Origin: Chloroflexota bacterium
GTDB taxonomy: Bacteria; Chloroflexota; Anaerolineae; B4-G1; SLSP01
DNA: 57,901 bases
Assembly: GCA_029555965.1 (NCBI GenBank)
Contig: JAKQHY010000064.1
Span: forward strand, 1-57,901
Direction: 5' to 3'
Shown: one piece after another, positions 1 to 7,821 of the stretch
Layout of the letters: each line of letters opens with the position of its first letter
Position numbering within the stretch: the first letter of the stretch is position 1
Translations under genes and position numbers: made by a program
Notes under the pieces: model-generated
Database searches by the model: none
Told to the model about the DNA's origin: nothing
Seen by the model: only the letters and a program-made list of their open reading frames with translations

Positions 1-117
1 CTGCACCGCTTGAGCGATGATTGGCCCGCCCTTAAGCAACGTGTTTGCGATTTCTTGGATGACTTTGCCACCCCTTCACCCGCGCTGCTACGCTATGTGG
101 GCCTATTACCGATTTAA
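1..117 (+). CDS. C-terminal fragment of an unidentified protein
   Basis: Reading frame 1 is open from the window edge to a TAA at 115-117 and gives 38 residues ending in LLRYVGLLPI. Its amphipathic, Leu/Asp-rich composition and codon choice resemble coding sequence. The start and most of the gene lie outside the window, so no family can be named. It converges with the minus-strand truB operon. No convincing terminator follows; only the half repeat at 171-197 lies in between. Confidence 0.5.
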   Translation: MHRLSDDWPALKQRVCDFLDDFATPSPALLRYVGLLPI

Positions 118-170
118 TTTTTTAATGTTCATCAGCCGCAACGTTCGGCCTGGCGGCGCATCGTCGCTAT

Positions 171-197
171 AATTTTCGGATAGGTTCTAAAGGCAAT
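171..197 (-). repeat. Half copy of the MITE-like element found at the right end
   Basis: These bases match the reverse complement of about 57728-57755 with a single mismatch, including the terminal TAATTTTCGGATAG and the flanking GTTCTAA. No opposite inverted terminus is found nearby, so this is a remnant or a solo end. The remainder of 118-267 shows nothing else that can be supported. Confidence 0.5.
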
Positions 198-267
198 ATC
201 GTTCAGCCAGGCACTAGGTCAACCGAAGTTTGCGGATAAAGCCATGCTGTGAGTTTTGCGGCCTCTT

Positions 268-1140
268 TTATTCTGGGAGGACGAGGGTGGGCCGCCACGC
301 ATCCGGGCCGGCGGGGAGGAGGATGGCGACAAGCCGTCCGTTCGCGTCGTGCGCCTGAAGCCGGGCCGCCGATGACGATACGGTTAGCGGGAGGGTTTGC
401 CCATAGCGCACGGCCTGCACCTGTTCTATCGTCAGGGAGATGGATGGCATCTCCAGTCCGGCCTGGGGCGGCAATAGGGCTTCGGCCAGCCGCCCGGCGT
501 CGGCCAAAGCGCGCAGCGCGTCCAGGGAGTAACTCTGGGCTAATGTGAAACCTCCCGCCGCCGTCCGCGTGAGGCCGCGCAGATGCGCGCCGCACCCCAA
601 CGCCTCCCCCAAATCCTGCGCCAGGCTGCGGATGTAGGTGCCGGCGGAACATGTCACGACCAACGTTACGTCGGGCAACGCGCAGTCCAGCATGTCGAGG
701 TGGTGAATCGTGACCGGGCGGGGTTCACGCGCCACTTCCTGGCCCTGCCGCGCCAGTTGATAGAGTTTGCGCCCCTCAACCTTGATGGCGGAGTACATCG
801 GAGGAATCTGCATGAGGGGGCCGCGAAACGACGCAAGGGCCGCCGCCACGTCTGCACACGTCGCCGTGACCGGGCGGCGGGCCATGAGGTCGCCCTCGGC
901 GTCAGCGGTGGTGGTGGTTTCGCCCAGGCGGACGACGGCGCGATAGGTCTTGTCATCCCCGGCGATGTACTGCGCCAGCCGCGTCGCCGCGCCCACCAGC
1001 ACCACCAGCACTCCGGTCGCCAGGGGATCTAGCGTGCCGGTGTGTCCCACCCGGCGCGTCCCACACAGGCGGCGCACCACGTTCACCACATCGTGCGAGG
1101 TCATGCCGCCGGGCTTGTTAACGATCAGCAGGCCGTTCAT
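268..1140 (-). CDS. truB: tRNA pseudouridine(55) synthase TruB
   Basis: TruB converts U55 in the T-loop of tRNAs to pseudouridine in the cytoplasm. The protein (290 residues) begins with the family's GLLIVNKPGGMTSHDVV segment and has the catalytic aspartate in HTGTLDPLATGVL (about residue 38), followed by motifs such as AGTYIRSLAQDLG. The ATG at 1140 was chosen over the in-frame GTG at 1146 because GGGAG (minus strand, 1146-1150) sits five bases before it. It is the last gene of the nusA-infB-rbfA-truB operon, 87 bp after the DHH gene, with a hairpin repeat in the gap. Length is normal and assignment is secure; the short C-terminal part looks PUA-like. Confidence 0.95.
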   Translation of the reverse strand: MNGLLIVNKPGGMTSHDVVNVVRRLCGTRRVGHTGTLDPLATGVLVVLVGAATRLAQYIAGDDKTYRAVVRLGETTTTADAEGDLMARRPVTATCADVAAALASFRGPLMQIPPMYSAIKVEGRKLYQLARQGQEVAREPRPVTIHHLDMLDCALPDVTLVVTCSAGTYIRSLAQDLGEALGCGAHLRGLTRTAAGGFTLAQSYSLDALRALADAGRLAEALLPPQAGLEMPSISLTIEQVQAVRYGQTLPLTVSSSAARLQAHDANGRLVAILLPAGPDAWRPTLVLPE

Positions 1141-1159
1141 CCACACTCCCTATCATTTT

Positions 1160-1222
1160 CTCAACGGATGGAACGGATTTTAACGGATTCATTTCCGGTC
1201 TATCTGTTCCTTCCGTTGCGAG
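1160..1222. repeat. CAACGGATT-type hairpin repeat, copy 1
   Basis: Contains CTCAACGGATGGAACGGATT followed after a spacer by TTCCGTTGCGAG, so the ends can pair imperfectly. It lies between two codirectional genes. It is the most degenerate of five related copies (others at 13781, 16696, 36099 and 57532). Confidence 0.6.
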
Positions 1223-1227
1223 TTTGA

Positions 1228-2211
1228 TCACATAGAGGCGGACTGAGCGCGCAGCAAGTCGCGCACAAGCGGCAACACACGCGCCACGGCAGCGTCCAGC
1301 GGGCCGGGCGTCGAGCAGCCGGCCGCCTGCCGATGCCCACCGCCGCCCAACGCCTTGGCGAGTGTCGCCACGTTATAGCCGGGCCGGCAGCGGAAGCTGA
1401 TCTTCACCGTGCCATCGCGCATTTCCAGGAAACTGGCGACTACATTGGCTTCGGCCACGCGGCTGAGCAGGTTGCCCAGATCCAAATCGTCGTGATCGGC
1501 GATGCCCAACTGCGTTTTTTCCGCCAGCGGGAACGCTGTCCACGCCAGGTCGCCCTCCAATTGCAGGCCATACAACGCCACGCCCCACCCGCGCATCTGT
1601 TGATAGGGGACGGCGTCCAGGGTTTTCTGCACCACCGCTGCGTAGTCGCCGCCGGCGGCTACCAATTCGGCCACCAACGCGAGCGTTGTGGCGGTGGTGT
1701 TGTCGGTGCGTAGGCCGCGCGTGTCGGTGAGGACGCCGGCCAGCAGGCAGGTGGCGATGGCGCCCGCCACCGGCACGCCCAGCGCGCGGATGAGCGCGAG
1801 CATGGGGACGGCGGTGGCGACGGCCTCCGGTTCGACGAGGTTGACGTCGCCAAAAGCGTTGTTCGTTTCGTGATGATCGATCACCAGCAGCGGCTTGTGT
1901 CCGCGCCAGGTGTCTTTGTAGACGCCGCCGGCACGCGAGAGATCGCTCAGGTCTACAGCAATCACTAGATCCACCGGCGCATCCTCGGCCACGTCCTGCA
2001 CGAAAGCGTCTGCGCCAGGCAACCAGGCGAGGCTGGCAGGCAGGGGGTGGACGCAAGCCAACACTGGCGCCTTCCCCAGGGGCGCCAGGGCCAGGCGCAG
2101 CGCCAGCGCCGAGCCGACCGTGTCCCCATCCGGGCGCGGGTGGGCGATGAGCAAAGGTCGCTTACTCTGCGCCAGTAAATTCGTCGCCTGGGTCAGTGAA
2201 GTCGGCGTCAT
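1228..2211 (-). CDS. DHH-family phosphoesterase (NrnA-like oligoribonuclease/pAp phosphatase)
   Basis: Members of this family degrade short RNA oligomers and/or dephosphorylate pAp. The 327-residue protein shows the family motifs in order: IAHPRPDGDTVGSAL (residues 22-35, metal-binding His and Asp), AVDLSDLSRAG (about 86-95), IDHHET (111-116, the DHH triad) and a C-terminal DHHA1 segment with GGGGHRQAAG. The open frame extends upstream to 2481, but that part is an out-of-frame reading of rbfA; the ATG at 2211 gives the usual N-terminus and a 50-bp overlap with the end of rbfA. The rbfA-nrnA-truB order is common in bacteria. Nano-RNase versus pAp phosphatase activity cannot be told from sequence. 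Confidence 0.9.
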   Translation of the reverse strand: MTPTSLTQATNLLAQSKRPLLIAHPRPDGDTVGSALALRLALAPLGKAPVLACVHPLPASLAWLPGADAFVQDVAEDAPVDLVIAVDLSDLSRAGGVYKDTWRGHKPLLVIDHHETNNAFGDVNLVEPEAVATAVPMLALIRALGVPVAGAIATCLLAGVLTDTRGLRTDNTTATTLALVAELVAAGGDYAAVVQKTLDAVPYQQMRGWGVALYGLQLEGDLAWTAFPLAEKTQLGIADHDDLDLGNLLSRVAEANVVASFLEMRDGTVKISFRCRPGYNVATLAKALGGGGHRQAAGCSTPGPLDAAVARVLPLVRDLLRAQSASM

Positions 2212-2605
2212 CTTCGTCGAGATCCTCGTCGTTGCTCTCATCCTCATCGGCATCCAGGACATCCTCTGGTTGGAATTCATGCAGAAGTTCTTCGATTCGC
2301 TCTCCCTGGGCCAACGAAGGGTCGTACTGGAAGACCAGGCGGGGAATGTTGCGCAGGCGCAGCAGCGGCGCCATCTGGCTGCGCAGCCAACCGGCGGCGC
2401 CATCCAGCGCCGCTTGCATTTCCGCAATTTCTTCCGCACCGCCGATAATACTGTAATACACGTCGGCGCGGCTGGTGTCACGGTTGACTACGACATCGGT
2501 GATGGTCGCTTCGGCCAAGCGGGGATCGTTGCTTTCTTCCAACAGCAATTGCGTAACGATACGCCGGATCAGTTGCCCCACGCGTCCCTGGTATTTCTTT
2601 CCCAT
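2162..2605 (-). CDS. rbfA: Ribosome-binding factor A
   Basis: RbfA binds the immature 30S subunit and assists 16S rRNA 5'-end maturation. The N-terminus (GQLIRRIVTQLLLEESNDPR) and the following beta strand with DVVVNRDTSRADVYYS are the KH-like RbfA fold. The last 25 residues are strongly acidic (ESNDEDLDEDDADF), a lineage-specific tail not needed for the fold. The start has a strong AGGAGG six bases upstream. It follows infB by 29 bp, and its tail overlaps the next gene by 50 bp in another frame, suggesting translational coupling. Confidence 0.93.
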   Translation of the reverse strand: MGKKYQGRVGQLIRRIVTQLLLEESNDPRLAEATITDVVVNRDTSRADVYYSIIGGAEEIAEMQAALDGAAGWLRSQMAPLLRLRNIPRLVFQYDPSLAQGERIEELLHEFQPEDVLDADEDESNDEDLDEDDADFTDPGDEFTGAE

Positions 2606-2634
2606 AAATGGCCTCCTGTTCGCGGGGAGCGCAC

Positions 2635-4416
2635 CTAGACTACCGCCACCCGCTCCATTACAAAGAATTGCAGCACATCGCCGGACTCAACCGCATCAAA
2701 GTCAACCAGCTTAATGCCGCACTCGAAATTTTGCTTGACTTCGCGCACATCTTTCTCAAAACGTTTCAACGAGTCTATCGGGCCGGTGTGAATTACAGCG
2801 CCATTGCGCAACACGCGGACCTGCGCATTGCGGCGGACGGAACCGTTGGTGATATAACAGCCGGCCACGCGCCCGATGCGCGAAATGTCAAAGGTGGCCC
2901 GCACGGACGCTTCCCCGATGACCTGTTCTGCATAGACCGGCGCCAACATTCCTTTCATAGCTTTCTCAACATCGCTGACAATCTCGTAAATGATGTCGTA
3001 GAGTTGAATTTGCAGTCCCGCGTTATCGGCAACGTGGCGCGCCGCGGAATCCGGCGTGACCCGGAATCCGATGACAATCGCTTCAGAGGCCAGCGCCAGA
3101 TTGATGTCAGATTCGTTGATGTTGCCGGCCGCCGCATGAATCACGTTGACTTTCACCTCTTGGTTGTTGAGGCGCTGCAAGCTGTTAATGATCGGTTCAA
3201 TGGAACCTTGCACATCGGTTTTTAGCACCACACTGAGTTCTTTGATTTGTCCCTCACGGATCCGAGCCGAAATATCATCCAGTGAGATAATCCGCGGCAC
3301 CTGCCCCGACTCACTGGCCCGCACCTCTTGCTGGCGCTTATCGGCCATCGCCCGCGCGACATGCTCGCTTTTGACCACCTCAAGACGGTCGCCGGCTGAG
3401 GGAACGTCATGCAGCCCCAGGACCAGCATGGGGGTGGCCGGCGGCGCAGTGCGATGCCGCTGGCCGTTTTCATCTTCCAGAGCGCGAACTTTGCCCCAGG
3501 TTTTACCGGCCACGACTACATCGCCATCGCGCAATGTGCCATTTTGGATCAATGCCGTCACCACCGGGCCACGTTGTTTGTCCAGCCGGCCCTCCAACAC
3601 CGTGCCGATGGCGGGGCACCCGGGGTTGGCCTTAACACCCATATCATCGGCCACCAGCAGGATGGCCTCCAGTAAATCTTCTAGGCCGGATTTCTGTTTG
3701 GCGGAGACGGGAATGACCATAGTGTCTCCCTCCCATTCTTCCGGGGTCAAACCCTGGTCAGACAACTGCTGCTTGACCATATCGGGGCGGGCATTCGGTC
3801 TATCAACCTTATTCAGAGCCACAATGATGGGGACATGAGCCGCCCGAGCATGGTTGATAGCTTCAATGGTTTGCGGTTGTACGCCATCGTCCGCGGCTAC
3901 AACCAGCACGGCAATGTCGGTAGTGTAAGCGCCCCGCGCACGCATCGCCGTAAAAGCCTCATGACCGGGCGTGTCAAGAAAGGTGATGCGCCGTCCCCCA
4001 TGTTTGATCTGATACGCGCCAATATGTTGTGTGATTCCGCCGCTTTCTTGCCCAACGACGTTCGTGTGACGAATCGCATCTAACAAGGAGGTTTTGCCGT
4101 GGTCTACGTGGCCCAATATTGTGACAACAGGCGGGCGGTCATGCAGATCAGCGGGATTCTCATTTGCCAGGAGCAACTGCCAGGCTGACAGTTCCGTTTG
4201 TTGTTCGGGTTCCACTTCAGGATATGGCAGCGTCGCCTCAAAACCAAACTCACTGGCAATAATGGCCGCCGTATCAAAGTCAATCTGTTGGTTAATGTTG
4301 GCGATGACCCCACTATCCATCAAGGTCTTAATGATCTTGATCGGGGTTTCACCCAATAATTCAGATAAGTCTCGCACCGTAATGATTTCTGGAATGGTGA
4401 TTTCCTTTGCTCCCAT
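2635..4416 (-). CDS. infB: Translation initiation factor IF-2
   Basis: IF-2 is the GTPase that places initiator tRNA on the 30S subunit. After a short N-terminal region (IF2_N-like, about residues 1-50) come the G motifs GHVDHGKTSLLD (102-113), DTPGHEAF and NKVD, then beta-barrel domains II and IV with a typical C-terminal IGRVAGCYITNGSVRRNAQV segment. At 593 residues it lacks the long repetitive N-terminal extension of enterobacterial IF-2, as in other short forms. The start has GAGGAGG seven bases upstream. It lies 17 bp after ylxR and 29 bp before rbfA. Confidence 0.97.
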   Translation of the reverse strand: MGAKEITIPEIITVRDLSELLGETPIKIIKTLMDSGVIANINQQIDFDTAAIIASEFGFEATLPYPEVEPEQQTELSAWQLLLANENPADLHDRPPVVTILGHVDHGKTSLLDAIRHTNVVGQESGGITQHIGAYQIKHGGRRITFLDTPGHEAFTAMRARGAYTTDIAVLVVAADDGVQPQTIEAINHARAAHVPIIVALNKVDRPNARPDMVKQQLSDQGLTPEEWEGDTMVIPVSAKQKSGLEDLLEAILLVADDMGVKANPGCPAIGTVLEGRLDKQRGPVVTALIQNGTLRDGDVVVAGKTWGKVRALEDENGQRHRTAPPATPMLVLGLHDVPSAGDRLEVVKSEHVARAMADKRQQEVRASESGQVPRIISLDDISARIREGQIKELSVVLKTDVQGSIEPIINSLQRLNNQEVKVNVIHAAAGNINESDINLALASEAIVIGFRVTPDSAARHVADNAGLQIQLYDIIYEIVSDVEKAMKGMLAPVYAEQVIGEASVRATFDISRIGRVAGCYITNGSVRRNAQVRVLRNGAVIHTGPIDSLKRFEKDVREVKQNFECGIKLVDFDAVESGDVLQFFVMERVAVV

Positions 4417-4433
4417 ACTCGATCCTCCTCAAA

Positions 4434-4790
4434 TCAAATCTCCCCAATGGTCTCCGGGGGTCCTTCCGCCGTAATAGCTGCCGGCGACGCCAGGATTTCC
4501 GGGAGAGTCGCTGCATAAGCCTGCAGAGCAGCGATTGCTTCCGGTTCCAAGTTGATTCGCAACGCGCGATTCAGGGCGTTACCTTTTAAGGCCTGCTGCC
4601 AACAGCATCGTTGGCGACACAGGTAAGCGCCGCGCCCGTTTTTTTTGCCCGATTCATCCACCAGCACGTCACCCTCCGGGGTGCGCACGACACGCACCAA
4701 TTCGCGTTTGGGGCGCGGCTGACGACACACAATACAGGTGCGCTCCGGGATGTGTTTTTGACGCTTGGGTTGCAGTTTTTTCTTGACCAT
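4434..4790 (-). CDS. ylxR: YlxR/RnpM-family RNA-binding protein
   Basis: The 118-residue protein has the YlxR signatures RTCIVCRQPRPKRELVRVV (residues 17-35) and GRGAYLC (about 52-58). The family (formerly DUF448) is encoded between nusA and infB in many bacteria; B. subtilis RnpM has been reported to bind the RNase P RNA and modulate the enzyme. The protein is basic at the N-terminus, consistent with RNA binding. Here it is separated from nusA by an RRM gene and a terminator, so it may be transcribed by read-through or from its own promoter within 4860-5070, where I saw no clear consensus. Confidence 0.9.
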   Translation of the reverse strand: MVKKKLQPKRQKHIPERTCIVCRQPRPKRELVRVVRTPEGDVLVDESGKKNGRGAYLCRQRCCWQQALKGNALNRALRINLEPEAIAALQAYAATLPEILASPAAITAEGPPETIGEI

Positions 4791-4826
4791 TGCTGAGCAC
4801 CCACCACACGCTTATTAAAGACAACA

Positions 4827-4858
4827 AAAGGGACGCCGACTAACCCTGGCGTCCCTTT
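4827..4858 (-). terminator. Rho-independent terminator after the RRM gene
   Basis: An 11-bp stem (AAAGGGACGCC pairing with GGCGTCCCTTT) with a ten-base loop; on the minus strand it is followed by TTTTGTTGTCTTT. It would end or attenuate transcription coming from nusA and the RRM gene before ylxR-infB. The remaining sequence from 4859 to 5070 contains no supported gene. Confidence 0.75.
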
Positions 4859-5070
4859 CTATAATAGGGCGTAAGTGTTTAGCTGCCGTCTAAAAACATA
4901 ACCGACCACCCGACACGCCGGGTTTGCGGTGCGCAAACTGAACCATGGCACTCATCGAAACAAGGCTATTGTGAGCAAGGCTTACCAACAAGACCTTCAG
5001 GTATATGTCAGGTGCGCCGGTTAACAGGCTGGTGAACACGCCAGGGACTCTCTCAGGTACAAACGGGAAG

Positions 5071-5421
5071 TTACCACGAGCGACGCTGACGATCCCCACT
5101 GCGCGGTTGGCGGTTGCCCCCCGAGCGATTGCCCCCAAAACGTCCTCCAGAGGAACCGCCCCGGTCACGCTCCTCGCGCGGCCGCGCAACGTTCACGGTC
5201 AGAGGACGGCCCTGGTATTCGACGCCGTTAAACAGACTGATAGCCTTTTCGGCCTCTGCTTGCGACTCCATTTCCACGAAGCCAAATCCCTTGGAGCGCC
5301 CGGTTTCGCGATCCCGAATCACAGTAGCTGAAGTTACGGTGCCGGCCTGCGTGAACAGAGTCTGCAAATCCTGATCGGTCGTTCCATACGCCAAATTGCC
5401 TACATACAATTTCGTTTCCAT
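5071..5421 (-). CDS. Small RRM-type RNA-binding protein
   Basis: One RNA recognition motif fills residues 3-80: RNP2 is LYVGNL (5-10) and RNP1 is KGFGFVEM (about 44-51). It is followed by a Gly/Arg/Ser-rich tail (GGSSGGRFGGNRSGGNRQ). This is the architecture of bacterial glycine-rich RNA-binding proteins known in cyanobacteria and some other phyla, where they are often linked to stress or cold; the role here is inferred only. GGAGG lies 11 bases upstream of the ATG, a longish spacing. The gene sits between nusA and ylxR in an otherwise conserved operon and has its own terminator. Confidence 0.9.
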   Translation of the reverse strand: METKLYVGNLAYGTTDQDLQTLFTQAGTVTSATVIRDRETGRSKGFGFVEMESQAEAEKAISLFNGVEYQGRPLTVNVARPREERDRGGSSGGRFGGNRSGGNRQPRSGDRQRRSW

Positions 5422-5545
5422 CTAATTCATATCCTCCAAACTAAACTAACAAATTAGGGTCACGGGCCGATTCTGTAGATGACAGTAACCGCAACTAGGT
5501 GCTTCATTCCTGCATTTCCAAGTATGGCCTGTGTTACTGCTCGAC

Positions 5546-7585
5546 TCAAAAGTCATCCTCATACTCACTCCACACATCTGTGTGACGCCGGTGCTTGCGC
5601 ACCACCACGGTCTTACCGGTCTTATCATCGAAGACCATCGCGCGCCCCTTCTTACGCTTCTGTTGTTTTTTGGATCGCTGGCGATCCTCGTCCAACCCTT
5701 CCTCCTCATCCTCATCAAAAGCCAGTTCCTCGAATGGAATCTCCAGCGTCTCCGGCTTAAACAAGCCCTCCGCGGGAGTCTCCGTCGCGCTCTCCACTCC
5801 CGGTTCGGGGGGCACTGCGACCACTTCTACGACCGCCTCTTCCGGCGTCTCCCCAGCAACTGCTTCGATTACTTCTTCTTCAATCGCCTCAGTTACTATT
5901 ATATCAGTTTCCGCGATCTCAGCTTCAATCGGTAAAGCTATGACGGCTTCCGCCACAGCGGCTTCTTCAATTTCAGGTTCAACCGTCTCCGCCAGCGCCT
6001 CGACCACCACCAATTCCGGCTCCAGCGCCTCAATGCCCAAACCTAGCGCGGCGATGGCGTCTTTGATTTCGCGGAGCGCCTTAGCGCCAATGCCCTCAAG
6101 CATCAACAGCGCCTCGTCTCCCAACGCCAGACGCTCCATAATTTCGCCCACGCTCGACACCCCGCTGCGCAGTAAATTGCTCAACACCTTGTCCGATAGA
6201 TTGAGTGTGTCCAGAGCCTGCGCATAGGCCTCTTCGGGGACACGCGAGCGCGCCTCGCGTTGCGCCTCACGGCGCAGTTCCTCCATCTCGACCTGGGCAG
6301 ATCGGCGCTCACGCGCCTGGCGCATCGCCGGCCGGTCAGCATTCCGCCGAGAGACGATGGCATTGCGCACCGCCTCCACCACCGTTTTAATCAGTTTGTT
6401 CTCTTCATCCGTGAAAGGATAGTTTTCCTTTTCATGCTCGCTCATCGTAGCAGCCAGGCGCGAGATAGGAACAGCGGCCCCTTTAAGATCGTTCAACAAT
6501 TCTGGGGACCTGTCAATTTGTTCCAACGCCCACAACGCCGCTTCTGTGGCCCCCTGGATATCTACCCGCCAACCGGTCAACTTGGCCGCCAGGCGCGCAT
6601 TCTGCCCAGCGCGCCCAATCGCCAGAGAGAGCTGATCGTCCAACACGACAACCGAGGCCGTGCGACCGCCTGGATTCAACGGATCCAGAATCACACTGAG
6701 GACCTTGGTCAGGCTCAGGGCGCTGGCGATAAAGGCCACATCTTCCTTGTGCCACTCTACGACATCAATCCGCTCGCCATGTAGTTCCCGCGAGATCGTC
6801 TGAATACGAATTCCGCGCATCCCCACACACGCGCCCACCGGGTCGAGACCGGGCTGGCGCGCAAAGACGGCCACCTTAGAACGGGCGCCCGCTTCGCGCG
6901 CAATGGCTTTGATCTCAACCTGCCCGGCGCGGATTTCCGGCACTTCCAATTCCAGCAAACGACGGAGCATCAAGGGGTGGCTGCGGCTGACAGAAATTTC
7001 CGGCCCACGTGAGGAGCGACGCACCTCTAACACATACACGCGGATCTTCTGGTGCAGGGTATAGCGCTCACCGGGGATCTGCTCTTTCCGTGGCAGATGC
7101 GCTTCTTCGGTGCGGTCCAAATGCAAAGTTACCCCTTGGGGCGAAACCGATTGAATGGTGCCAATGATGATTTCGTTTTCCTGCCGGCTGACCCGGTTAT
7201 ACTGACTCTCGCGTTCAGCTTCCCGCAGGCGTTGGGTGATGACCTGCTTGGCCGTTTGCGCTGCAATCCGACCAAAGTTGCGCGGGGTCACATCCACCAT
7301 CAACAACTCATCCAGCTCCGCATTAGCACGCTGCTTACGGGCATCCTGAAGAGAAATCTGTATATTGGGATCTTCAATAGTATCCGTCACGATTTTCTCT
7401 AAGTAAATATGCGCCAGACCGGTTTCCAGATTGATTTCAGCCGTGACGTTCTGCGTGCTGGCGACCTTCCAGTCTCGCCGGTAAGCCGTCACCAGCGCAG
7501 CGCGCACCGCATCCAGAACGATCTCTTTCGGCAAGCTGTATTCAGCACAAATTTGATTAAACGCTAAGGCGAATTCGCTCTTCAT
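5546..7585 (-). CDS. nusA: Transcription elongation/termination factor NusA, long form
   Basis: NusA binds RNA polymerase and nascent RNA and affects pausing, termination and antitermination. In order: the N-terminal polymerase-binding domain (1-125), S1 (about 130-200, ending near YVLEVRRSSRGPEI), KH1 and KH2 (210-350, with VGMRGIRIQTI and IGRAGQNARLAAKL), then a helix-hairpin-helix region (about 465-520, LMLEGIGAKALREIKDAI). Residues 525-630 are an acidic Ala/Val/Glu-rich stretch, and the last 45 residues are basic, ending in HTDVWSEYEDDF. At 679 residues it is much longer than the roughly 350-500 of common NusA proteins. It starts the operon; no rimP precedes it. Confidence 0.96.
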   Translation of the reverse strand: MKSEFALAFNQICAEYSLPKEIVLDAVRAALVTAYRRDWKVASTQNVTAEINLETGLAHIYLEKIVTDTIEDPNIQISLQDARKQRANAELDELLMVDVTPRNFGRIAAQTAKQVITQRLREAERESQYNRVSRQENEIIIGTIQSVSPQGVTLHLDRTEEAHLPRKEQIPGERYTLHQKIRVYVLEVRRSSRGPEISVSRSHPLMLRRLLELEVPEIRAGQVEIKAIAREAGARSKVAVFARQPGLDPVGACVGMRGIRIQTISRELHGERIDVVEWHKEDVAFIASALSLTKVLSVILDPLNPGGRTASVVVLDDQLSLAIGRAGQNARLAAKLTGWRVDIQGATEAALWALEQIDRSPELLNDLKGAAVPISRLAATMSEHEKENYPFTDEENKLIKTVVEAVRNAIVSRRNADRPAMRQARERRSAQVEMEELRREAQREARSRVPEEAYAQALDTLNLSDKVLSNLLRSGVSSVGEIMERLALGDEALLMLEGIGAKALREIKDAIAALGLGIEALEPELVVVEALAETVEPEIEEAAVAEAVIALPIEAEIAETDIIVTEAIEEEVIEAVAGETPEEAVVEVVAVPPEPGVESATETPAEGLFKPETLEIPFEELAFDEDEEEGLDEDRQRSKKQQKRKKGRAMVFDDKTGKTVVVRKHRRHTDVWSEYEDDF

Positions 7586-7641
7586 GAAAAAATTGCCCCT
7601 TACACAATGCCCTTAATTTCTCATAGTCTACGATTTACAAA

Positions 7642-7667
7642 GAAAAGTGGGGAGTTCCCCACTTTTC
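7642..7667 (-). promoter_or_regulatory. Perfect hairpin in the nusA leader
   Basis: GAAAAGTGGGGA and TCCCCACTTTTC form a perfect 12-bp stem with a two-base loop. On the minus strand it begins about 35 bases after the expected start of transcription and is followed by TTTG. It could be an attenuator, an RNase III site or a simple terminator-like structure. Autoregulation by NusA is possible but not shown. Confidence 0.5.
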
Positions 7668-7707
7668 CGAGTGCCAAAGAAGCGCGAGTATGTTGCTAAC
7701 GGCGCTC

Positions 7708-7736
7708 ATTATAACATAACCTCAGGCTTTAGGCAA
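7708..7736 (-). promoter_or_regulatory. Sigma70-type promoter for nusA
   Basis: On the minus strand TTGCCT (7736-7731) and a perfect TATAAT (7713-7708) are 17 bp apart. Transcription would start near 7700, leaving a leader of about 115 bases before the nusA ATG. Confidence 0.7.
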
Positions 7737-7739
7737 GGT

Positions 7740-7767
7740 TTGTTCTTAGCGCCCATTGTGTTATACT
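7740..7767 (+). promoter_or_regulatory. Promoter for the HEAT-repeat gene
   Basis: TTGTTC (7740-7745) and TATACT (7762-7767) with 16-bp spacing, divergent from the nusA promoter whose -35 box lies directly beside it. Confidence 0.55.
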
Positions 7768-7821
7768 TAGCAGACTGGGTTAAAAACCCGGCAATAAGTC
7801 GCTAACCTGGACACCGCGAGA

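Noticed and set aside
4890..5189. 99-residue minus-strand frame over the RRM gene end
   Set aside because: No ribosome site or family signature; the RRM frame explains the sequence.
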